Translations under genes and position numbers: made by a program | Part shown: positions 1 to 6,276 of the stretch, in pieces | Layout of the letters: each line of letters begins with the position of its first letter | Numbering within the stretch: position 1 is the first letter of the stretch | Notes under the pieces: model-generated | Databases searched by the model: none | What the model was told of the DNA's origin: nothing | What the model saw: only the letters and a program-made list of their open reading frames with translations | Source: Nitrospirota bacterium | Lineage (GTDB): Bacteria; Nitrospirota; UBA9217 | Direction: 5' to 3' | Length of the DNA stretch: 20,218 nt | NCBI GenBank assembly: GCA_013334545.1 | Contig: JAAXXJ010000023.1 | Coordinates: 1-20,218, forward strand

Positions 1-354
1 GGGATATCCGCCGAGATCGGCAAGAAGATCGCGGGCCTCTCGCCCGAGGCCGCCGCTGCGCTCACGGTCTACTCCTGGCCCGGGAACGTGCGGGAACTCA
101 GGAACGTGCTCGGCCGCGCCGCCGCGCTTTCGGACAGCGGCAGGATCGACGCGAAAGACCTGTTCCTGTCGCAGGGGAAGAAGGCAGCCACCTTCGACGG
201 CCTGAGCGGCAAGACCCTTGAGGAGATCGAGAAGGCCGCCATTGCCGCCACGCTCAAGTCGGCGGACGGCAACAAGACTGAAACTGCAAAAGTGCTCGGC
301 ATTGCCTACTCGACCTTGTACGAGAAGATGAAGAAGTACGGGATGCGGGAGTAG
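1..354 (+). CDS. Sigma-54-dependent response regulator/enhancer-binding protein, C-terminal part (5' truncated)
   Basis: The window opens inside this gene; the reading frame runs from base 1 to a TAG at 352-354 (117 residues visible). Residues about 24-34 read YSWPGNVRELR, the end of the sigma-54 AAA+ activation domain (the WPGNVREL block). A linker follows, then a Fis-type helix-turn-helix at about residues 76-114, ending in the typical KVLGIAYSTLYEKMKKYGM recognition region. Proteins of this family bind upstream DNA sites and use ATP to open RpoN holoenzyme promoters. The N-terminal sensory or receiver domain is outside the window, so the signal is unknown. It is tempting to link it to the two sigma-54 promoters at 8557-8572 and 14487-14502, but nothing here proves that it is their activator. 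Confidence 0.93.
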   Translation, partial: GISAEIGKKIAGLSPEAAAALTVYSWPGNVRELRNVLGRAAALSDSGRIDAKDLFLSQGKKAATFDGLSGKTLEEIEKAAIAATLKSADGNKTETAKVLGIAYSTLYEKMKKYGMRE

Positions 355-656
355 CAGTAGCGTCTGACGATTGGTGATCAACATCCTGTTGAAGTATCCA
401 TTCTTTGCATCATTGAATGTTTCATTCAGTAATTCGTAATCCCCTCAATTGCAAGCCTTCAAATACTACTTCAAAATATCCCAATTTGTACATCTGGCCT
501 ACCAAAGATCCGTGTCCAAGAAAACGAGGACCGCTACATAAGGTTACCATTTTCAGTGATATAATATACTTAATATTTCTACCGCAGAATTATACATCAT
601 GACGATGCCGGCAAAATGGTGCCATAACATCTGACGATGCAAGGAGGAGGTTTGTC
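355..656. other. AT-rich intergenic region with a possible promoter for the DUF4382 gene
   Basis: This stretch of about 300 bases separates the regulator from the lipoprotein gene and is visibly richer in A/T than the flanking genes. A perfect TATAAT lies at 560-565 on the + strand, but the position 17 bp upstream has no good -35 hexamer (CATAAG), so a sigma-70 promoter is only a weak call. A short open frame at 417-602 has no ribosome-binding site and no recognisable motifs. I see no terminator after the regulator and no RNA gene. Confidence 0.3.
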
Positions 657-1781
657 ATGGGTAAGAAAAAAGCATTTATCGGTGTCATTGCAGGAACAGC
701 ACTGCTTATTTTGACGGTCACCATATTCAACTCCTGCAGCGGCGGGAACAGCGGGGGAGGAACTTCGACCGGCACAGTGGCTCTTTACGCCACCGATAAC
801 ATGTCGGATTATAAGCAGGTGATCGTGACCATCAACAAGGTGACCGCCCTGAATACAGGCAGCACCGCAACTTGTGATGTATTGACGACAATGACGACAC
901 CATCGACGCCGCTGAAGATCAACATTGCCAATCTATCCAATGTGTTGCAGCTTTTGAGCGTTGCCGAATGCCCTGCCGTGCCTTACAACAGGCTCCATAT
1001 CGAATTTGACAAGTCCGTGGACCTCATGAACAGTGCAGGGACACCGACTGCGTGCTCATTCGTTTCTTATAAGGACGAAGCAAACCATGTGAACAGGCTG
1101 TATTGCAACGGAGAATCTTGCTCACTGGACGTCAATGGCGCGATCAACGTACTGGTAAACCAGTACAACAAGGTTGCGCTCGATTTCAGGCTGAAGGATT
1201 TCGATGTGGATAACTTCGGTACACCATCGTGCTCGGTAACCATGAAAGTGTCGCCTATCCACGGAAAAGAGTTCGAGCACCTTTACCGCCACGAGGCAAT
1301 TACCGGCCTCGTCACGAATCTGACCGCATCAACCGATACATTCACCCTTTTGAAGCATCATCATTCGTTCACGGTGTTGTACTCGGGCATCACATCGTCT
1401 CAGCAACCGGCTCTTGACGATCTTCTCCTTCGTGCTCACCAGGATGGCTTGAGAACACAGGTTACGACCTCGACCATCGATTATGCGAACAAGACTATCG
1501 AGGCATCCGAGATCTTTGTGAAGGTGGAGGGACTGGTTTCAAACCTCACGACAACGAACCATACCTTTACCCTCACCTACAAAAAGGGAAATACGATGAC
1601 TGTTGACTTCAGCAAGGCTGTGGTCAAGGGGTCCCTTGCCAACGACGCCTGGGCGGAGATTAAGCTGTATGGATATTACAACGGCTTAAGTACTGAAAAA
1701 TTCCTTGCATCCAGGGTGGAAGTTGAATACGAGTGTACGGAGCCGTATGATCACAAGAAGGAAATGAACACGGAGGATTAG
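657..1781 (+). CDS. Putative DUF4382/DUF5666-type lipoprotein
   Basis: The start is set by a strong AAGGAGGAGG at 641-650. The 374-residue product begins with a Lys-rich n-region and a hydrophobic segment (about 6-24), then Cys27 followed by SGGNSGGG, which looks like a lipoprotein signal with a non-ideal lipobox (F-N-S-C). Residues about 38-200 resemble the DUF4382 domain (GTVALYATDN start, then the KVTAL strand). The C-terminal part holds two repeats, ITGLVTNLTASTDTFTL and VEGLVSNLTTTNHTFTL, typical of DUF5666 beta-strand repeats. It is probably an envelope-anchored beta-rich protein; the function is unknown. It stands alone between intergenic regions and is followed by its own terminator. 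Assignment to DUF4382 rests on remembered family pattern, not on a search. Confidence 0.85.
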   Translation: MGKKKAFIGVIAGTALLILTVTIFNSCSGGNSGGGTSTGTVALYATDNMSDYKQVIVTINKVTALNTGSTATCDVLTTMTTPSTPLKINIANLSNVLQLLSVAECPAVPYNRLHIEFDKSVDLMNSAGTPTACSFVSYKDEANHVNRLYCNGESCSLDVNGAINVLVNQYNKVALDFRLKDFDVDNFGTPSCSVTMKVSPIHGKEFEHLYRHEAITGLVTNLTASTDTFTLLKHHHSFTVLYSGITSSQQPALDDLLLRAHQDGLRTQVTTSTIDYANKTIEASEIFVKVEGLVSNLTTTNHTFTLTYKKGNTMTVDFSKAVVKGSLANDAWAEIKLYGYYNGLSTEKFLASRVEVEYECTEPYDHKKEMNTED

Positions 1782-1850
1782 ATGGCAGTGATGCAGCAGG
1801 GCATGAGGTAATTGTTGCGAGACCTCATAGCACAATAATTGTGATGCCAT
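1782..1850 (+). other. Nested inverted repeats in the 3' untranslated region of the DUF4382 gene
   Basis: Directly after the stop codon, ATGGCA (1782-1787) can pair with TGCCAT (1845-1850). Inside this, ATGAGGT (1803-1809) pairs with ACCTCAT (1822-1828) around a 12-nt loop, and CACAAT (1831-1836) and ATTGTG (1838-1843) form a perfect 13-bp DNA palindrome. The whole could fold as a multi-branch RNA upstream of the terminator at 1890-1921. It may stabilise the mRNA 3' end or be released as a small RNA; both are inference. Confidence 0.4.
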
Positions 1851-1889
1851 AAAACAATAACAACCATTTAGAAGTCTATCGTACAAGTC

Positions 1890-1924
1890 AACCCAGCGGG
1901 GATCCATCTCCCCGCTGGGTTTTC
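1890..1924 (+). terminator. Intrinsic (Rho-independent) terminator of the DUF4382 gene
   Basis: ACCCAGCGGGG (1891-1901) is followed by its perfect complement CCCCGCTGGGT (1910-1920). The flanking pairs A1890-T1921 and A1902-T1909 extend it to about 13 bp with a 6-nt loop. TTTTCATT follows. Stem strength and the T-run fit termination of + strand transcription. Confidence 0.9.
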
Positions 1925-1969
1925 ATTATGCACATGTTTCAACTGATATTCTGCATTTCCCATTGACGT

Positions 1970-2064
1970 TTACTGTTTCAGCTTGTCGGTGAATCCCGCA
2001 GTGTCCCGCCCTAGCTCTACTTCCCTGTCATAGAGTCTTTTCCCTATCTCGTCATCAACGCCCC
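1970..2064 (-). other. Possible out-of-frame C-terminal tail of the kinase (frameshift candidate)
   Basis: In the -1 frame relative to the end of the kinase gene, the minus strand reads through the kinase stop for about 30 codons to a TAA at 1970-1972. The peptide is protein-like and charged: GVDDEIGKRLYDREVELGRD followed by TAGFTDKLKQ. One extra G in the G4 run (plus-strand cccc at 2061-2064), or a -1 ribosomal slip there, would join this tail directly to the membrane segment of the kinase in place of the last five residues (ALMTR). Alternatives are a sequencing or assembly error, a natural frameshift, a separate 47-codon ORF starting at 2113 (no ribosome-binding site seen), or chance. Confidence 0.4.
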
Positions 2065-3228
2065 TGCTATAGCCGCCGCAATGACAGCAGCTTCGATCAG
2101 CAGCCATGGCCATGGCCGCTTGAAGGACAACTGCGGCCGGAGAATGCCGGCATCAGTGCGCACCGTGATCCGTGGGCGGTACTCCCTGCCCATCCTGAGC
2201 TTTGCCCCGTCGACGCGGAACAGAAGTTGCGACGAACCGTGGTTGAAAGCTTTGGGCCTGGGATGGAGCCAACGGTCATCGGACGACAGCGTACCGGTTG
2301 TACCGCTGCACCCGAGCGCCATCACCGGCACGCTCACCCAACTGGTCTTCTTCCACCACGGCAAGGTGATGGGCTTTCCCGGCTCGGCACGGATGACGTT
2401 GTCAACACCCCGCGGCAGGATTTCGATGTTCCGGAGCACGCTCTGGAGCGCCCGTTTCATATCGAGGGCTGTTTTGTACCGCCTGCCCATCTCCCGGTCG
2501 AGCGCCTTCGCGAGGATTCGGGAGGTTCCCTTGTTCAAATTAGGATTCAGCGACCGTGCATCAGGAAACTCGAGAGGGCGTTCCGAGGGATCCCTTCCCG
2601 TAAGGCAGTGGTGGAGCGTGGCGCCAAGGGAGAAGATGTCGGAGCGCACATTGGTCTGGCCTGTTCCGTACTGCTCTGGCGCAGCATACCCCGGCGTGCC
2701 GTACACGTAAGTGTCCTCCCGCTTATCCTCCTTGAAGAACCGGGCGATGCCGAAATCGATCAACTTGACCTTGCCGTCCAGTTCGATCATGATGTTCGAG
2801 GGCTTGAGGTCGCGGAACACGACGGGCGGCTTCTGGACGCTCAGGAACTGAATGGCCCGGCAGATCTGGAGCGCCCAGGACAGGGCCAGCCGCTCATCCA
2901 CGGGACGCCCCTTGCGGCTGCGAAGGAACGCTTCCAGCGTCCTTCCCTTCACGTATTCCATGATGATGTAATGCCTTCCCGGCAAGCTGAAGTAGTCGTA
3001 GACCTTGGGAAGGTTCGGGTGCTTGAGCCGAGACAGGATCCTTGCTTCGGTCTGGAATTGGGTGAGGGCCTCCTGCGCCTTCACCGGAGAAAGCCCGTCG
3101 GACCGGAGCTCCTTGGCAGCCAGGACCCTGCCTTTCCGGTCCCGATCGGCTATCTTGTAGACGGCGCCCATCCCGCCCGTACCGAGGAGACCGATGATCT
3201 CGTACCTATATTTTAGAAGTCTGGTCAT
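2044..3228 (-). CDS. Membrane-anchored Ser/Thr protein kinase (Hanks/PknB type)
   Basis: The 394-residue product starts at ATG 3228, just before the conserved YEIIGLLGTGGMGAVY. A TTG at 3279 is in frame, but would place operator-like repeats inside the coding region. Kinase motifs: glycine loop GTGGMG 16-21, Lys39, Glu61, catalytic loop FRDLKPSN with Asp140 and Asn145 (Phe in place of His of HRD), DFG 158-160, and APE 183-185 after GTPGYA. Residues about 270-372 form a domain of unknown family, probably beta-rich. One transmembrane helix follows at about 375-391 with almost no tail. The kinase is the last gene of the FHA/VWA/PP2C operon, so it is the likely counterpart of the PP2C enzyme, phosphorylating proteins read by the FHA modules. 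The 3' end may be frameshifted (see 1970-2064). Confidence 0.92.
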   Translation of the reverse strand: MTRLLKYRYEIIGLLGTGGMGAVYKIADRDRKGRVLAAKELRSDGLSPVKAQEALTQFQTEARILSRLKHPNLPKVYDYFSLPGRHYIIMEYVKGRTLEAFLRSRKGRPVDERLALSWALQICRAIQFLSVQKPPVVFRDLKPSNIMIELDGKVKLIDFGIARFFKEDKREDTYVYGTPGYAAPEQYGTGQTNVRSDIFSLGATLHHCLTGRDPSERPLEFPDARSLNPNLNKGTSRILAKALDREMGRRYKTALDMKRALQSVLRNIEILPRGVDNVIRAEPGKPITLPWWKKTSWVSVPVMALGCSGTTGTLSSDDRWLHPRPKAFNHGSSQLLFRVDGAKLRMGREYRPRITVRTDAGILRPQLSFKRPWPWLLIEAAVIAAAIAGALMTR

Positions 3229-3263
3229 AGTGCTTTCTCTGGCAAAATCAAAAAAGGAATAAT

Positions 3264-3325
3264 CTTTGACACTGATCAAGGCCGATCAAGATCCTGATAA
3301 GAGCGGATACGTCAAAGTCTTGATC
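3264..3325. repeat. Cluster of short direct and inverted repeats upstream of the kinase
   Basis: In the 150-nt gap before the kinase, GATCAAG occurs at 3274-3280 and 3284-3290 (exactly 10 bp apart, one helical turn). Its reverse complement is at 3319-3325. CTTTGAC at 3264-3270 is matched by GTCAAAG at 3311-3317. The arrangement could bind a regulator or form alternative RNA hairpins in the operon message just ahead of the kinase start. Confidence 0.4.
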
Positions 3326-3377
3326 ATGCTTCTTCAGAAGTCAAATCCGCCGTTATCTGTGTCGAAGGTTATCGATA

Positions 3378-5630
3378 TTATATTCCTTTGTGCCCGCACT
3401 TCGCGCAGAACTTCGCCTTCGGCCTCAGGGCGCCTCCGCAGTCAGGACAGGTTGGCCTGGTCTCCTCGCTGAATATGATGGTGGCGTTGCCCATGGTGAT
3501 AACGTCGCCGTCCTGGAGCGCCTGCCTGCCCGCGACGCGGGTCTTGTTCACGTAGGTTCCGGCAGCAGAGCCCTTGTCCTCGATAACATATTTGCCGCTC
3601 TCCCGGACGACCTCGGCGTGCTGCTGGTCGATGCCGCTGTCCTTAAAGAGGCCGAGGGTATTGTGCTCGTCCCTTCCGATGGTCACACGGGAATTGATAT
3701 TGATGTCCTTCTTCGTGCCCGTACCGCGCACGAGGCTCAGATGGCCGGTCTCATAATGCCGTTCCACCCTGCGGAGCGAGACGGCCACAAGCCCCAGAAT
3801 GCTCGCAAGAGGGACGGCAAAGGCCCATGGGGGCAGCATGCTACCGGCACCGAAGAGCGACGACTGGGGCTGGAAATAGGAGCGTGTTGCATGTTGGCCT
3901 GTAGCAAGGGTGAGCCACAGGTTCCGGAGGTATGCAGCCCGCTTCTCGGTCACGAAGGTGACGGCGTACTCGTTCCGGATCCTGTTGCCGATGGTATCGT
4001 AGATATCCACCAGGCCGGCGGCGGAGGGCGTAAAGAAATAGGAGCCCCCGGTCTCTATGGCGATCCGCTCGAGCCGTGATGCCCTGACGTCCTTGCCCAG
4101 GCCGATGACGGAGACAGATACATACTCTTTAACAGCCGCTGCGATGGCCTGGTCGATGTCGAGGGAGCCACGGTTGGCGATCCCGTCGGTCAGGACGATC
4201 ACTGCCCGCCTGCCCGGTACCCCCTGGACCGAGGCCACGCCGGCAACCACTGCATCATAGAGCGCAGTGTGCCCGCCGGGCCGGATGGCGGCAGTCGCCT
4301 GTCTGAGAATTCCGATGTTGTCAGTCAGTGATTCGAGCTTCACGATGGAATCGCTGAAGGCGATGAGGGCCGCCCGGTCTCCCTGCTGCATGAGCGAAAG
4401 GAATCGTTCGACCGATTCCCTGGCGTGTTCGATCTTTTCGCCGGTCATGGACTCGCTCCGGTCCACCACAATGGCAAGATTCAAGGGCTCGCGCGTGACT
4501 TTCGTGCCGGTCATCTGCATCGCGTCCACCGAGACGGGGCGTCCGTTCTCGCTGAGCGTTACTGCTTCCTTGCTCAGGCCGCTGACCGGGTTGCCGTCCG
4601 CATCAAGGACGGAGACGTACATCTTCACCGTCGGAAAACCGCTCAGATCGAACTGGGTGATCTGGGCTGATGCAGGTCCGGCCGCCAGTGCCGAACTCCC
4701 TGCCGCCACGGAGAGGCACAGCATGACTGTCATGGCTGCGATCGTCGCTGCTTTCTTGACCGCCGAGAACATCAGCAGAATGCTGCCCACGCGGATGACA
4801 TCGCCATCGGCGAGCCTGCTGTTCCGCGTCATCTTCTGGTTCACGTACACGGGTTTTCCCTCTTCGTCGGTCTCGATAATGAAATGGCCGTTGTTCCGCT
4901 GGATGCCTGCGTGCTGGTTCGCTACGCCTTCGGCGCCGGAAAGACAGACATCTGAGCGGTCATCACGGCCGATGACGCTCACTTCCTTGAGGAGCGGGAA
5001 CTCCCTGCCCAGGTGCCGTCCCTTGATCACTCTCACCTTTGCCGAGACAAAGGCTTCCTCGACGAGACTGATGAAAGCGCCGATGGAGAGCCCGAGCAGC
5101 GTAAGACCTGCCAGGGCCGACCAGGCGTTCGTTGTCGAGAGGGCATTGAACAGAAGGCCTCCGAGAAACCCTCCCAGCGATCCGCCGGCCAAGCCGTACC
5201 AGGCGCGCGAGCGGGAGCGGACCATGAGGCCGCCGCTGAAGCCGATCGCGGCTCCCAGGACCGCCCATCCCAGGGCCACAGAGAGTGCAATGCCCAGGGA
5301 CGCGCGGAACCCGCCCAGGTTCGCCACGTATCGTCCGAGGGCGGAAAAGACTGTATTGCCTAGACCCGCGCCGAGCCCACCGCCCAGGATGCCGGCCAGA
5401 GCGCCGAAGGCCGCGCGCTCGAGCGCGGTGCGGAACTGCCTTCCGGTAATGGCCTCGTGGCTCCAGACGAACCCGCCGATGAACATGCCCGCTAACGAGC
5501 CGAGCGCCATCTCGGTCAGAAGACTGCTGCGCATGGTCTGGGACAAGGCCAGGACAAAGGACCATGCGGCTGATCCGCCGAAAGCCCCTGCCGCGCCGTA
5601 CACGAGGGTCTTATAAGTGAGCCTGGGCAT
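3378..5630 (-). CDS. Multi-pass membrane FHA-VWA-FHA protein with C-terminal zinc ribbon
   Basis: This 750-residue protein starts at ATG 5630 behind GGAGGT. Order of parts: about six Gly/Ala-rich transmembrane segments (8-190); FHA domain 1 (about 198-290, GR at 221-222); a hydrophobic stretch with a signal-peptide-like AAGPASA end (about 295-322); a VWA domain (about 385-555) with MIDAS DRSES at 390-394 and TDG at 481-483; one more transmembrane helix (603-620); FHA domain 2 (about 630-722, GR 652-653); and a zinc ribbon with Cys728, 731, 742, 745. Predicted topology puts both FHA domains and the ribbon in the cytoplasm and VWA outside. Both FHA domains lack the usual phosphothreonine-pocket Ser and Asn. 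It lies between the small FHA gene and the kinase gene. Domain calls are firm; the overall role (signal-responsive assembly or adhesion platform) is inference. Confidence 0.9.
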   Translation of the reverse strand: MPRLTYKTLVYGAAGAFGGSAAWSFVLALSQTMRSSLLTEMALGSLAGMFIGGFVWSHEAITGRQFRTALERAAFGALAGILGGGLGAGLGNTVFSALGRYVANLGGFRASLGIALSVALGWAVLGAAIGFSGGLMVRSRSRAWYGLAGGSLGGFLGGLLFNALSTTNAWSALAGLTLLGLSIGAFISLVEEAFVSAKVRVIKGRHLGREFPLLKEVSVIGRDDRSDVCLSGAEGVANQHAGIQRNNGHFIIETDEEGKPVYVNQKMTRNSRLADGDVIRVGSILLMFSAVKKAATIAAMTVMLCLSVAAGSSALAAGPASAQITQFDLSGFPTVKMYVSVLDADGNPVSGLSKEAVTLSENGRPVSVDAMQMTGTKVTREPLNLAIVVDRSESMTGEKIEHARESVERFLSLMQQGDRAALIAFSDSIVKLESLTDNIGILRQATAAIRPGGHTALYDAVVAGVASVQGVPGRRAVIVLTDGIANRGSLDIDQAIAAAVKEYVSVSVIGLGKDVRASRLERIAIETGGSYFFTPSAAGLVDIYDTIGNRIRNEYAVTFVTEKRAAYLRNLWLTLATGQHATRSYFQPQSSLFGAGSMLPPWAFAVPLASILGLVAVSLRRVERHYETGHLSLVRGTGTKKDININSRVTIGRDEHNTLGLFKDSGIDQQHAEVVRESGKYVIEDKGSAAGTYVNKTRVAGRQALQDGDVITMGNATIIFSEETRPTCPDCGGALRPKAKFCAKCGHKGI

Positions 5631-5658
5631 AGGTACCTCCGTTTTATATGGCGAAATG

Positions 5659-5739
5659 GCGAGTGCGGAATGCGGAACAAGAACAGGTTCCTTCTTTAAA
5701 ATTCACCGCTCGGCACTCCGAATTCCGCGCCGCATTCGC
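5659..5739. repeat. Imperfect inverted repeat filling the gap between the two FHA genes
   Basis: Arms at 5659-5677 and 5723-5739 are inverted copies of GCGARTGCGG plus GCGGAA with a small internal loop, about 15 pairs in all. The spacer contains a smaller GGAAC/GTTCC hairpin (5674-5691). The motif GGAATKCGG recurs inside, as in dispersed palindromic intergenic repeats. It starts one base upstream of the stop codon of the 5741 gene and could act as an mRNA stem-loop. Confidence 0.5.
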
Positions 5740-5740
5740 G

Positions 5741-6184
5741 TTATGCCGCCTCGAGCGAGAATGCCAGTTTGCCGAACCTGACCTCGTCGCCGGCCTTGAT
5801 CGCCTGCGGCACATGGGGCTGGATGCGTTTTTTGTTGATATAGGTCCCGTTCGTGGAGCCCATATCCTCAACGGTATAGTCCGTTCCCGACCGATGGATG
5901 ACCGCGTGCTTGCGCGATACGCCGTTCTCCATGCCGCCGAGGTCTGTCAGGTCCACGTCGGGGAATACCTCACTGATGGGGTCCTCCCTGCCGATGACCA
6001 CTTCGTCCTTATCCGGGATGTCCAGCATACCGCCGCCGGTGGACGCGAGCTTCAGGGCCGTCCCTTTATCGGCCATTGTTCCTGCAGCATCAATCAGTTG
6101 ACTCGCGGTCCCGATCTTTGCTCCGCACTCCTCGCAGAAGAGCGCGCCTTCGATGCATTCCGTTTGACACTCTGTGCATTTCAT
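5741..6184 (-). CDS. Small zinc-ribbon FHA domain protein
   Basis: ATG 6184 is chosen because AGGAGG lies 8 nt upstream; an ATG at 6211 would put that site inside the gene. The 147-residue protein opens with a zinc ribbon (Cys3, Cys6, Cys17, Cys20), then a linker. The FHA domain follows at about 58-145 with all signature residues: GR 65-66, SRKH 90-93, STNGTYIN 110-117. This domain should bind phosphothreonine. No membrane segment, so it is cytoplasmic. Its place between the VWA gene and the FHA-VWA-FHA gene, with kinase and PP2C in the same operon, makes it the best candidate reader of the kinase output. Small zinc-ribbon/FHA proteins are common in bacterial kinase operons; partners are not shown by sequence. 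Confidence 0.93.
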   Translation of the reverse strand: MKCTECQTECIEGALFCEECGAKIGTASQLIDAAGTMADKGTALKLASTGGGMLDIPDKDEVVIGREDPISEVFPDVDLTDLGGMENGVSRKHAVIHRSGTDYTVEDMGSTNGTYINKKRIQPHVPQAIKAGDEVRFGKLAFSLEAA

Positions 6185-6209
6185 GGGTATGTCCTCCTTT
6201 TTTGAGATC

Positions 6210-6276
6210 ATGCATAGCGCAAGGTGCAGAGAGCATGACTTTCAAGCCGTTGCGGCCTGCCCTCTGCCCTATGCAT
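6210..6276. repeat. Inverted repeat spanning the VWA-FHA intergenic gap
   Basis: ATGCATAG (6210-6217) and GCAGAG (6226-6231) pair with CTATGCAT (6269-6276) and CTCTGC (6262-6267), giving 14 bp with an asymmetric internal loop and a 30-nt apical loop. The outer arm touches the TAA of the VWA gene (6276-6278). It is likely an RNA stem-loop between cistrons or a palindromic intergenic repeat; there is no T-run for termination on the minus strand. Confidence 0.5.

Noticed and set aside
417..602. 61-codon + strand open frame before the lipoprotein gene
   Set aside because: No ribosome-binding site, low-complexity AT-rich composition and no family-like motif.
2227..3216. Long + strand open frame opposite the kinase gene
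   Set aside because: Antisense shadow of a gene with all kinase motifs; the peptide has no domain pattern.
3228..3279. Upstream TTG start for the kinase
   Set aside because: It has a poorly spaced ribosome-binding site and would make the repeat cluster coding; ATG 3228 fits the family N-terminus.
4267..5616. 449-codon + strand open frame opposite the FHA-VWA-FHA gene
   Set aside because: Shadow frame from GC-biased codons; Arg/Pro/Ser-rich without motifs.
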